Origin: Stemphylium vesicarium
Lineage: Eukaryota; Ascomycota; Dothideomycetes; Pleosporales; Pleosporaceae
DNA length: 64,000 bases
Reading direction: 5' to 3'
NCBI GenBank assembly: GCA_004380135.1
Contig: QXCR01000102.1
Location: 62,001-126,000 of the forward strand
Shown here: piece after piece, positions 11,004 through 20,478 of the stretch
Layout of the letters: each line of letters begins with the position of its first letter
Numbering within the stretch: position 1 is the stretch's first letter
The notes under the pieces: generated by a model
What the model saw: only the letters and a program-made list of their open reading frames with translations
Databases searched by the model: none
Told to the model about the DNA's origin: nothing
Position numbers and translations under genes: made by a program

Positions 11004-12032
11004 TATAAAGGCTTTTGATGTTTATCCTGTCTGTTGTATGGTGTAACAGGGAGAGAATCAGATGGAAGATTGAGTATTATCTTACATTATTCCCTCTCTG
11101 CGTCCTTTCCATATCAAGATGCTACTCAGCTTATCTTCTGCCCCTTTACTAGTCTCATCGCGATCTGTCTGCATGTGTGGCGGGATTGCATAAGTCTTGA
11201 TGAGCATGTGAGAAAGCAAAAGACGACTTGTCGTGTCACACACGCTGCTTCCTGTGCTGCTTCCGCTTTGGAGAGGTGCTTTTGTCGCTTTTGCCTGTCT
11301 CCATTACGGCGAGTGCAAGAACGAACCAACAGCTACCCAGGGCGATTGACGTTGTGAATTTCTCAATTACCTACATAGCGGTGTCTGCTCTACCGCGACT
11401 TTGGATCAGAACCCTTGGATCGCCGATGTAGTCTCTTGTGAAACTCAAAGCGCATAACGCGGCGTGGACATAACGTGATTGTGAGCTCATGATGGTCATG
11501 GTTGGCCATCGAAAATTTATCATCTTGCTGCGATAAGATACCTACGTATGTACCCGAGCTGCTGGTTACTTCAAATCCTAGAGAGGAGTTGTAGTAATCA
11601 TGTGGTCCTTGTGGGAAAGCGGTCTTGACGCTCATCTACGGTACGGCGGGGAATCGACATGGTTCCTTCTACGAGACCCATAGCTTTTTTTTTTATGAAC
11701 TCGCGGAGTAAATGCGCAGTGAGCACCTTCCGCTGCAAGGGCAATGTAATGCTCTCACGGTCATTCGTAGCTTCACCAAGTTCCAGCTGCGTTCCTGCGT
11801 CAGGCTCTGTCAGGGGATGTGGGATGTCCAAGTTGAACGCTCCTTTGAGATTATGAGTGGGGGACACGTAAGACTAGCAGGTGTGTGGGTATCGATACCC
11901 CGCAAAGGGCAAGCCACCAGCCTCATCTGAATTGATAATGAAAGAGCCGAGCAGAAGCAATTTGGTCATCTCTGATCTCTGGAATCTTTCTCGTCTACTT
12001 TCTGTCACATCCAACACCAGTATTCGCCCAAA
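11004..12032. other. Intergenic, no gene recognised
   Basis: Short open frames on both strands lack motifs. The region holds the 3' flank of the helical-protein gene and the promoter of the next gene. Nothing else seen. Confidence 0.4.
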
Positions 12033-13030
12033 ATGACTACTGAAAGCGCAAGTGCTGTGAGTGCCGATATGAGCGCACCGCTTCCGACCACAGTCGAACA
12101 ACAACCGACTCCTGAACTATCAGACGATGGTGGAAAGTCTGACCAAGAGGTCAATCACGTGAAGAAGGTCAAAGCACTTGGTACTCCTGCAAAGACGAAC
12201 CCGCGAAAGCGCAGAGGCTTCTCTGATGATGAAGACGATGAGCCCGTGACTCCTGCCCGGCGTGTGAAAAGGAGCAAACCAGACAAAACACCAGCCAGAA
12301 CCCCACGGAAGACACCATCGAAAACACCTCGCAAGACCCCTAGCAAGACCCCAGCGCAGCGCGAAGAAGAAGTCGCAGAGAAAGCCAGAAAGTAAGCCGA
12401 AAAGGACGCCGCCAAAGCCGTCAAAGAAGCTGAAAAGCAAGCGAAAGAGGCCAAGAAGCAGCATGAGAGGAGCTGGGGAACCTGGGTCTTGATGAACCAG
12501 ACAAGCCAGAAGTTTCCCGACCCCGAAGCAGACATGCTCACGGCAATGGAGTGCAAGGTCCATTTCAAGATCAAGCGCAAAGAAGTTCTGTTGTGCATCC
12601 CGTGTGACGAGCGCCCGAATGCGCATGGGTACAAGAATAAGATGAAGCTGTACAAGTATGAGGATGTTGTAGGACTTGTTTGCAAGAGGGAAGCTATTTT
12701 AGCTGGGGAATCGCCAGAGAAGGACGAGGAGAAGCTTTTGTCGCGGGGGAGGGAGATATGGGAGGCTAGAGAGGGGTAAGTTTTATCACACGAGTGTAAT
12801 ATTTGATGGCATTGTACTGTGCTAACGTGTGTTGCAGACGTATCCCGTCTTACATTGAGCTGAAGAACCGCGGTGTCACTCGACGACTCCCCTTCGACCC
12901 GGCACCAAAGCCTCCGAAAGGGAGCAAGTTCTACTATTCCTCTGATGACGAGGGGGATGAACACGATCCTTGTGAGAACAACATGCCATCAGTGGAGTGG
13001 CTCCAGAGCCATCCTATGCGAGAGTGGTAG
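12033..13030 (+). CDS. Nuclear basic protein with XPA C-terminal-like domain, interrupted by an in-frame TAA
   Basis: Exons 12033-12775 and 12838-13030 (intron with GTAAGT, GCTAAC, CAG). Residues 60-115 are a basic tail with TPxK/TPRKTPSK repeats and RKRR/KRSK nuclear-localisation-like clusters. At 12393-12395 an in-frame TAA interrupts a charged helix, yet the same frame continues perfectly with an Ala/Glu/Lys helix and a conserved-looking domain: a compact segment ending in NKMKLYKYEDV and VCKREAIL resembles the XPA_C fold (MKLY...V). The C-terminus is Ser/Asp/Glu-rich. Alternatives: a nonsense mutation, a base error, or a 78-nt in-frame intron 12392-12469 (GTAAGC...GAG) that would remove the stop. 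The XPA_C link is a weak motif match, not certain. Confidence 0.6.
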
Positions 13031-13280
13031 CGGAGGATGCGGTCTGCGGCGCCGCCGTCGTAATCCCTGTATTATAGTCTCATCACTAGTCTCTGCGAGC
13101 GTTTCCATCAAGGTAGAAATGTGACAGTATTCAAAAGGGAAAAAACATATTGATTGCATCCGCGGGCCTTGTCGGCACTCCGCGCCATATATCTAACGCA
13201 GCAAAAGCTCAAAGCAAATACAAAGGAAACTCGTTACAAGCGCCGGGCACAGCCCAAGCATGTACACACATCCGTCACAT

Positions 13281-14261
13281 CTACCACTTAATCTTCTTGT
13301 CCTTGCCGATGAATTCATCAATGATATCAAGGTAGTACTCCTTGAGGTCCTCAACCTTGGGGACCTCATCGCTCTTGCTGTAAAGGTCATAGGGGTTGAA
13401 AGCCTTGACGGCCTCAAGCATGCGCTCATCCTTCTCGTTCATCATCCACTTGTAGGCGCCCTGGGAGTGCCAAGGGTAGAAAGAGTGGTAGCGGATCATA
13501 GCGAGGCCCTCGTCGGGGATGGTAGACTGGTCCTTCATGATGTGGTAGAGGTACTCGTCGTGGCCCCAAGACAGCATGACGTTGTCCATGCCGCAGCCGG
13601 GCGTGTAGATGCCGTGCTCGGTGCTGTAGATGGCGTCGTTGTAGTCTGGGTTGTTCTTGAAGGTGTCCGGGTAGATAATCTTGTCCGAGTAGCCGCAGCC
13701 GACGGGGAATGTGTCGCCGACTACGTCCCATTGGCCTTGGGCTTCGTAGAAGAAGAGAAGCTTGCCGAGGTCGTGGATTAGGCCGACGAGCTGGAACCAG
13801 CGCGGCTTGCCGTCGCGACGGATGGCTTCGGCGGATTGGAGCAGGTGCTCGATCTGGGAGAGAGACGTGTCTGGGTCAGACTCGTCGATGAGCGTGTTGA
13901 GCTTCTCCATGGCTTCCCAGATGGTCATCTCAGCACGCGTCTTGCTGTGGAACGAGTTGCGCGCTTTGAGGTTGTAGGCGACGGTCTGCTTCTCGTGTTG
14001 CTCGCGGTAGAAGTTCTTGACGCGGTCGCACGCCTCTTCGTACTGGCGGAACTGCGTCTTGTCCTTCTCGGCGTCGAATTGCGACTCCTCGTAGATGTCC
14101 TTTTCCTTTTGTGTGGCCGTGCCGTTCTTGACCTTCATGGCGGCCTTGAGCACGTTGACATCGTCGATGGCGTCCGAGGTAGCCTCGAGGGCAAGACCAT
14201 CGCGGTGGTCGTTGAAGTTCTCAGCCACGTTGGGCGTCTCGAAGATTGCGCCTGGTGCCAT
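13281..14261 (-). CDS. myo-Inositol oxygenase
   Basis: A single exon, 326 aa. It cleaves myo-inositol with O2 to D-glucuronate using a di-iron centre. All six iron ligands of the mammalian enzyme have clear equivalents: H139 (IEHLLQ), H163 and D164 (LIHDLGK), H234 (WGHDEY), H259 (RYHSFYPWH) and D292 (NPYDLYSK). The substrate-lid region KPRWFQLVGLIHD is intact. About 40 N-terminal residues precede the core. It is divergently transcribed from the aldo-keto reductase gene across a 1.06-kb shared region, and its product, D-glucuronate, is the expected substrate of such a reductase. Very secure identification. Confidence 0.96.
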   Translation of the reverse strand: MAPGAIFETPNVAENFNDHRDGLALEATSDAIDDVNVLKAAMKVKNGTATQKEKDIYEESQFDAEKDKTQFRQYEEACDRVKNFYREQHEKQTVAYNLKARNSFHSKTRAEMTIWEAMEKLNTLIDESDPDTSLSQIEHLLQSAEAIRRDGKPRWFQLVGLIHDLGKLLFFYEAQGQWDVVGDTFPVGCGYSDKIIYPDTFKNNPDYNDAIYSTEHGIYTPGCGMDNVMLSWGHDEYLYHIMKDQSTIPDEGLAMIRYHSFYPWHSQGAYKWMMNEKDERMLEAVKAFNPYDLYSKSDEVPKVEDLKEYYLDIIDEFIGKDKKIKW

Positions 14262-14600
14262 TGTGCGAGATGTATGTGTAAAGGTAACGGGGTATCGTAG
14301 AAATGAACAAAGTACTCTGGGCTATGCGATATTTGATTGAAAGATGCGAAGAAAGGTAGAAGAGTGAAGTTTGAGTGATGGATAGTTTGTTGATTGCGAC
14401 GAAATCAGTGAGATACTTATCCTCTTACACCCCTCCGCACTACGAAGCCTCGTCTTGCCAGAATCAGCAAACATCATTACGCCCGAAGTAACCCCAGGTC
14501 TATTCTCTGGAGACAGAGTTCTCGTCGTCTCCATCATAGCGATCCACTCGTGGAGAAGTCTCCGCAAAAGAGGGCTCAATGGAGCCAAGGCAGGTGCTAC

Positions 14601-14616
14601 GAGGTAATTCTCGCCG
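14601..14616 (+). promoter_or_regulatory. Shared cluster motif, copy 1
   Basis: GAGGTAATTCTCGCCG. It shares AATTCTCGCCG exactly with copy 2 (14814-14830). Confidence 0.4.
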
Positions 14617-14813
14617 TCTGACAAAACTGCCGTTGAGGTGTCGGATCAAGATCTGGGGTTCTGGAAAGCGCGGCTAAGGGTCTAGTTGGAAATGCGACGA
14701 TGGTGGTTGGATGTGTGGGTGAGATGTGCCGTCGTTCGGCGGGAATGTGCTTTCCGCGTGTCATGGGGCATTCTTTGGGGTAGAAAGGTGCAAGAACGCC
14801 CGCTCCGTCTGAA

Positions 14814-14830
14814 GAGGGAAATTCTCGCCG
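14814..14830 (+). promoter_or_regulatory. Shared cluster motif, copy 2
   Basis: GAGGGAAATTCTCGCCG. The flanking GAGG is also shared with copies 1 and 5. Confidence 0.4.
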
Positions 14831-15007
14831 CTCAACAGCACGTCGCACTTGGCCCCGTCTGGAGCGCTCGGAAAACGGCCGCTGATCAGGCGGAAGTGCT
14901 GCATGATGACGACGAAACTTCTGCCCCTCCAAGCACGTGACGCTCGGTCAGACCTTCCCCGACAGCTACACCCCACGAACAGGTGGCCTTGTCTGGGCAA
15001 TCCTTTA

Positions 15008-15020
15008 CGAAATTTTCGCC
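15008..15020 (+). promoter_or_regulatory. Shared cluster motif, copy 3
   Basis: CGAAATTTTCGCC. The left ten bases, CGAAATTTTCG with one central shift, form a near-perfect palindrome. Confidence 0.4.
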
Positions 15021-15320
15021 TGAGGCTGAAGCGCAACGAGCACGTATCAGATGTGCCCTTTCAGTCGCCGGACCGAAGCTATACCGGCGGGGCATGTATG
15101 GCGGGGCAGCATCGGACGTCGGGAGGAATTATAGAGTCAATCACGGTTGACGTATGTCTTTGGCCCATACCAGAACCGTCTAACCAACCTTGAAGCAGCG
15201 ACAGGATGGACCACCCAAGCAATTGCAGGAGTGACCGACCCGGCCACAACAACCCCGTCCCGGTCAACAAACCCCCACTGCTAACTACATATACCCCAAG
15301 CCTACCCCGGCTGAGTCGCG

Positions 15321-16435
15321 ATGAATCCTGCCCTCTCCAAGTTTATACTCAAGAGTACACCAAAGAGTATCATTGATCCACAGCCCGACATGAATACCGC
15401 TATCCCCCTCAACACTGGCGCTACCATCCCAGCCCTTGGTCTGGGAACGTGGCAGTCTGCGCCCGGTGAGGTCAAGAAGGCCGTCGTCCACGCCATTGAG
15501 AGTGGCTACAGGCACATTGACTGTGCTTTCTGCTACCAGAACGAAGACGAAGTCGGCGAGGCGCTCCAGGATGTCATCTCACGAGGCATTGTGAAGAGAG
15601 AGGACCTCTTCATTACCAGCAAGCTCTGGTGCACATTCCACACTCGCGCTGAGGAGGGTCTGCAAAAGAGCTTGGATATGCTCAAGACTCCCTACGTGGA
15701 TCTATACCTGATGCACTGGCCGGTGCCCATGAACCCCAACGGTACGTCTCAGACACGCTGTATTGGTATGTTTAGCTAACAGTCGTAGGCAACCACCCTC
15801 TCTTCCCCAAGCTCGAAGACGGCTCCCGCGACATCGACCGCTCCATCACCCACCAGGACACATGGAAGAACCTCGAGAAGCTGATCCAATCGCACCCTGA
15901 GAAGGTCAAGGCGATTGGTGTGGCCAACTACTCGGTTAAGTACCTGGAGAAGCTGCTCGCCAAGGCTACCATTGTCCCCGCCGTCAACCAGATCGAGAAC
16001 CACCCGCTGTGCCCACAACAAGAAGTCGTTGACTTTTGCAAGGAGAAGGGCATTCACATTACCGCATACAGCCCCTTGGGCAGCACTGGCTCGCCGCTGT
16101 TCAAGGACGAGGGTGTCAACGAGGTCGCCAAGAAGCACAGCGTCGGTCCCGCTGTCGTACTCCTTAGCTACCACCGTAAGCCTACCAGATCAACATCTTT
16201 CACGAACACTGCTAACTTCTTTCAAGTCGCCCGCAACTCCTCTGTCCTCGCAAAGTCGGTTACCCCCTCGCGTATCGAGGAGAACAGGAAGCTCATCTCT
16301 CTCGATGGTGAGGATATGGAGAAGCTTGAGAAGATCCACAAGGTCAAGGGTATCAACCGCTACGTATACCCGCCGTTTGGTGTCAACGCTGGCTTCCCTG
16401 ACAAGCCTGATGGCATGGATCTTAGCGGCCCTTGA
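15321..16435 (+). CDS. Aldo-keto reductase, candidate D-glucuronate/aldose reductase
   Basis: Exons 15321-15741, 15789-16175, 16227-16435 (introns of 47 and 51 nt, both with GCTAAC branch sites). About 338 aa, or 315 if the second ATG at 15390 is used, which matches the usual AKR start. The catalytic tetrad is present: D67, Y72, K101 (ITSKLW), H132 (LMHWP). The NADPH-binding SPLG and AKSVTPSRI segments are present. The family reduces aldehydes of sugars and uronates with NADPH. Sitting divergent from myo-inositol oxygenase, it is the natural candidate for converting D-glucuronate to L-gulonate; glycerol/xylose reductase activity is equally compatible with the sequence. Confidence 0.9.
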
Positions 16436-16809
16436 CTGCTTTCTGAAAAGGCCAGATTGTAGGGGTTGGATTTAGAATAGGAACAAAAGCTATACCCAAT
16501 ATTATGTGTTATGAACATGATACGAGAGACACTGTATTGAATCTTCCCACGTTCAATGATTCGAAGTTACCAATATTTTCTCATGTTTCATCTGCGATTT
16601 CAACATCACAGCGGGAGACTTTAACGCAGTAGGGTTACAATAGTAATAGAAGGACATAGAGGTACCATAACCAACATCTTCCACACAATGGCTATGCAAC
16701 ATACCACAATAAACGTCCGTGAAGTAACTTTACTCAGACTTATAAAGATTGGAACTAAAACCTCATTCTACAAACCCCTCCCTTCTCATCTTTCCACCCA
16801 TCTACCAGC
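16436..16809. other. Convergent 3' region
   Basis: 374 nt between the convergent aldo-keto reductase and SDR stops. AT-rich, no coding signal. Confidence 0.4.
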
Positions 16810-17657
16810 CTACCTACCCATCCACCCCCCATCAACAGTAAGCACCTCCCCACTCACATACGCACTAGCCGCACTCGCCAGATAAACCACCGCGCCCTTG
16901 AAATCCTCGGGACTCCCCCACCTCCCCGCGGGAATGCGACTAAGGATACTCTCCGCCCTCTTCTCATCCTTGATAAGCGCCTCATTCATATCCGTCGCAA
17001 TGTAGCCAGGCGCAATCGCATTCACACTAACACCCTTCGCCGCCCACTCATTCGACAGCGCCTTGGTAAGCTGTCCCACACCCCCCTTGGACGCCGCATA
17101 TGCGGGAACCGTGATACCGCCCTGGAACGTGAGCAAGCTGGCGACATTGATGATGGCGCCGCGGCGGCCGAGGGGCAGGTCGGCCGGCTGGGAGAGCATG
17201 TGTGCGCCGACGTCGCGGCAGAGTTGGAAGACGGAGGTTAGGTTTACTTGGAGTACGGATTCCCAGTCTTCGTCGGGGAATTGGTGGGCCGGGTGTCGCT
17301 TTTGGATGCCGCCGCAGTTGAGCAGGATGTTTATTCGGTGGTTGTCGCCGAGGATGGCGGGGACGAGGGCGCCGACGGAGGCTTTGGAGGATAGATCCGC
17401 CGTGTAGATTGTGGCCTTGCGGCCGAGGGCCTCGATGGCTTGCTTTGTGGCTTGATTGCTTGTGTCGCGCTGGTTTTGCGTGTTAGAGTAGGTAGTGCGC
17501 ATTGGGGAAATGGGATGGCTGGATTTACCTGTACGAGGAGGATGTTTGCGCCGGATTCTGCGAGGGCAATGGCCATTGCTTGGCCGATTCCTCGTGTGCC
17601 GCCTGTTACGAGGGCGGTTTGGCCCTCGAGGGAGAAGAGCTGCTTGACAGATGTCAT
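16810..17657 (-). CDS. Short-chain dehydrogenase, KduD / gluconate 5-dehydrogenase type
   Basis: Exons 17657-17529 and 17469-16810 (59-nt intron), 262 aa. It opens with FSLEGQTALVTGGTRGIGQ (cofactor motif TGGTRGIG, 18-25), followed by NCGGIQ, the catalytic Ser in NVASLLT, YAASK (Tyr and Lys) and the C-terminal SGEVLTVDGGW. The FSLEGxTALVTG opening and overall pattern resemble KduD/2-deoxy-D-gluconate 3-dehydrogenase and fungal 5-keto-D-gluconate reductases. In context it may reduce 5-keto-D-gluconate to D-gluconate at the end of the fungal D-glucuronate route. Substrate is inference; SDR class is certain. Its leader carries a GT/CTTT microsatellite just before the ATG. Confidence 0.88.
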
Positions 17658-17658
17658 G

Positions 17659-17700
17659 GTGTGTGTGTGTGTGTGTGTCTTTCTTTCTTTCTTTCTTTCC
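17659..17700. repeat. (GT)10 plus (CTTT)5 microsatellite
   Basis: Two adjacent simple repeats (17659-17678 and 17679-17700) lie two bases 5' of the SDR start codon, so on that gene's strand the leader is an (AAAG)n(AC)n tract. Confidence 0.9.
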
Positions 17701-17980
17701 TTGGTTGGTTGGGGGGTTCGGAATGGGGTTTGGGAGAGGTTCAGAGCTGGATCAACAACAATGCGGATGGAGATGACGGACTTTTGCTAGTCAAAAAACT
17801 CAAACTCAATACTTGTCAAACCAAGGCACAGCTTCGTAGAAAAGTCTGGCTCGCGCGGGAAACGACAACGGCACTCCAATGCTGGGGGACATGTTTGGGT
17901 CGCTCGGAACTGCCTCGGAAACCATGACCCCACCATGGGGCTGTCGGCGTCTGCTGTCCCGCCAGTTCAAACGCCGAAAA

Positions 17981-17997
17981 GGTGGGAATTTCCCTCC
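17981..17997 (+). promoter_or_regulatory. Shared cluster motif, copy 4
   Basis: GGTGGGAATTTCCCTCC; the core GGGAATTTCCC is palindromic except at the centre. Confidence 0.35.
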
Positions 17998-18231
17998 ATG
18001 TGATGCATGAGCTATGAGATGGGGGAATATGCGCCGATTGTTTGGCACGTAATGGGTTCCGATGATGCTGGTGCGATGACCTGACCTGCCCATCTGTCTT
18101 CCTGTTTTCTTGCTCTTCATTCTCTCCAATCGCTTTTTCATTCAGCATTGAGCTTCATCCCACCAAACGAGCGTTCAGAACTTATCTTCTTTTTCTTTCA
18201 TACCAGATTGAGATAAAGAGAGCGCGACAAA

Positions 18232-19551
18232 ATGACTTCAGAGCAGAAACAAGAGAGGCAGATTCGCGCCTCGGTGCTCCATGGTGCGAAGGACCTGCGC
18301 ATCGTATGTCGCAACATGCTCCCTCGGTCGTACAACCACGCTGACTTGACGTCTAGGAAAACCGCTCGCTCTTCCCGCCCTTACCTACAGAACTTCAGGT
18401 TAGCATTCGCAGCACTGGTCTTTGTGGCTCCGATCTCCACTACTACAGACATTACCGCAATGGCGACATCATAGTGCGGGAGCCCATGTCACTCGGGCAC
18501 GAATCAGCTGGTGTGGTAGTAGACGTAGGCTCAGATGTCTCTGGCTTCAAAGTCGGCGACAAGGTTGCGCTGGAAGTAGGACAGCCGTGTGAGAACTGCG
18601 ATAGGTGTAAGGAAGGGCGGTACAATATCTGCAAGGGCATGAAGTTTAGGAGTAGTGCAAAGGCCTTTCCTCACGCGCAGGGAACGCTGCAAGACCGCAT
18701 TAACCACCCGGCTGCTTGGTGTCATAAGTGAGTTTCAGAAAGTATGTGAGATGGTATGGATGCTAATGGCGATCAGGTTGCCGGATGACATGTCGCTAGA
18801 TCTCGGGGCCCTTCTGGAGCCTCTAGGTGTCGCTATCCAAGCGTCGAAACGAGCACAATTAGCACCAGGGTCAACAGTATTAGTGTTTGGAGCTGGTGCT
18901 GTCGGTCTTCTTGTTGCGGCCATGGCGAAGATCTCCGGCGCTGGTACTGTGGTAATAGCAGATATCGATGCCGGGCGAGTGCAATTTGCGGTAGACAACA
19001 AGTTCGCGCATCGAAACTTTACCGTACCCATGAAGCGTGGAACCACAATAGAAGAGCAACTCGACATTGCAAAGGAGGTAGCTGCCGAGATTGCCAAGAT
19101 CACGAAGGACAGCGGTGGTGAGGTTGGTGAGGTGGATGCGGTCTTCGAATGCACGGGTGTACCATCATGTGTGCAGGCATCGATATTCGTAAGTCCAGCG
19201 ACACTCCAGCAAATATCAAATGCTAACAGAACCTAGGCCACGCGACCCGGAGGCAAGGTTCTTCTAATCGGTATGGGCACACCTGTTCAGACACTTCCCA
19301 TCTCCGCAGCTGCTCTTCGAGAGGTCGACATCATGGGTGTTTTCCGATATGCGAACACGTACCCCACCGGTATCGAAGTTGTGTCCAAGAAGGGAGACGA
19401 CTACCCCGACTTTGCAAAGTTGGTGACGCACACATACAAGGGCTTGGAGTCAGCAGAAGAGGCGTTTGAAATGGCTGGCAAGACCAAGGACGACAGTGGA
19501 AAGCTGGTTATCAAGGTTGTACTTGAGACTGGCGAAGGGGATAAGGCGTGA
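18232..19551 (+). CDS. Zinc medium-chain polyol dehydrogenase (sorbitol / L-idonate 5-dehydrogenase type)
   Basis: Exons 18232-18303, 18357-18727, 18777-19188, 19237-19551; 389 aa. Catalytic zinc site C47 (GLCGSD), H72, E73 (GHE); structural zinc Cys C102, C105, C108, C116. The Rossmann motif VFGAGAVGLL is followed by VVIADID, with an acidic residue typical of NAD+ preference. The family oxidises polyols and aldonates at a secondary hydroxyl. RNGD...EPMSLGHES fits fungal sorbitol/xylitol/L-idonate dehydrogenases. Divergent from the SDR and next to an inositol/uronate gene set, L-idonate 5-dehydrogenase is the role I favour; sorbitol, xylitol or L-arabinitol are alternatives. Confidence 0.9.
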
Positions 19552-20478
19552 TTGCCGCGCTTGAGGGGTTTTGCAGTAGGGAAGTTGTAGTAGTAGACTT
19601 TTTTGCACACGTCGTTGCTGTCTCCACGGCGTATCGTATCGCCTTTGAAGGTACCTTTTTCGCTAAATCAAAAAATCTTGACCGTAAACAAAACAAATAC
19701 GTGACGTATGCGGGGAAGCTTCAGGTACCCCTGCCTGGGGCATGTGAAGGGCCGCTTACACTTGCAAGCTCATCTTCTCGCCTCAACCCCCCAGATTTCC
19801 CCGACCTGTTCGTCCCGCTTTCCGAAAGCCGAATCTTGCAACGACGCTCCGGAAAGACGCGCGATGTGCTACTGCATAGTAGCTTTGTTCCAAGGTTGTG
19901 CGGGGAAAGTTAGCCCAGTCCACCAGAAGAGGAAATTTTCCCCATCCGTCCAGACCGAATGCTGTGCCTGACGCGACACGACTCCACGCGTTCCCCACAC
20001 TTTCGTCAACCGTTCGTGTAGTTCCACACCAAGACAATCGGCTCGTCGCTGCATCGTTGCTTGTCCGTGCCGATAACGCGTCCCAACATAGTATGAACGG
20101 CTCAGCGTGGGGAAACTCGGCGCATAGTCCGGGAGAAGACCGAGGAAAGCATAGCGATGCCTTCTAGATGCAGTTGTCACAAGGCATTTGGGTGGGTGCC
20201 GGGTGAAGGATCACACGGGGAAGAAGACGGAGGATGCTCTTCTTTGCGCCTTCGAGTCTAGCTCGGACCCTGATGGAAGCTATGACCAGCATATCTTTTG
20301 GCGATTGAAAGTCGGTGTATTGTCGTGGAGGCGCAACCATCTTCCATATATTTGGCTACAGGCAGCTTCTCCAAGTCCTACAACCTTCTCCTCCTCCTCC
20401 TCCTCCTTCTTCTTCTTCTTCCTGCTCCATCACACTCAGTTTCCCAATCCAAATTCTCTCCCCACCAAATCTTTCACA
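19552..20478. promoter_or_regulatory. Intergenic region upstream of the Gfo/Idh gene
   Basis: 927 bp with no gene. It carries repeated CGGGGAAA/TTCCCCGC-like words (19718, 19793, 19900, 20110), GAGGAAATTTTCCCC at 19929-19943, and a TATA-like CATATATTT at 20343. A (CTC)n/(CTT)n pyrimidine tract (20386-20421) forms the leader, and a weaker AAATTCTCTCCCC lies at 20451. Confidence 0.5.
19929..19943 (+). promoter_or_regulatory. Shared cluster motif, copy 5
   Basis: GAGGAAATTTTCCCC. The core GGAAATTTTCC is palindromic apart from one extra A/T step. Confidence 0.35.

Larger units (their letters stand above)
14262..15320. promoter_or_regulatory. Bidirectional promoter, inositol oxygenase / aldo-keto reductase
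   Basis: A 1,059-bp divergent region with no convincing gene. It contains three copies of an AATT-YTCGCC element (14601-14616, 14814-14830, 15008-15020), also found in other intergenic regions of this block, and several CCGTCTG words near the first two copies (14613, 14804, 14849). A cluster-specific regulator binding here is inference. Confidence 0.6.
17658..18231. promoter_or_regulatory. Bidirectional promoter, SDR / zinc polyol dehydrogenase
   Basis: 574 bp between divergent starts. Besides the microsatellite it contains GGTGGGAATTTCCCTCC (17981-17997), a near-palindromic version of the motif repeated in the inositol oxygenase/aldo-keto reductase promoter. No gene seen. Confidence 0.55.

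Noticed and set aside
14322..15100. Several 80-115 codon frames in the inositol oxygenase/AKR promoter
   Set aside because: They overlap on both strands without motifs or start context; the region fits a divergent promoter.
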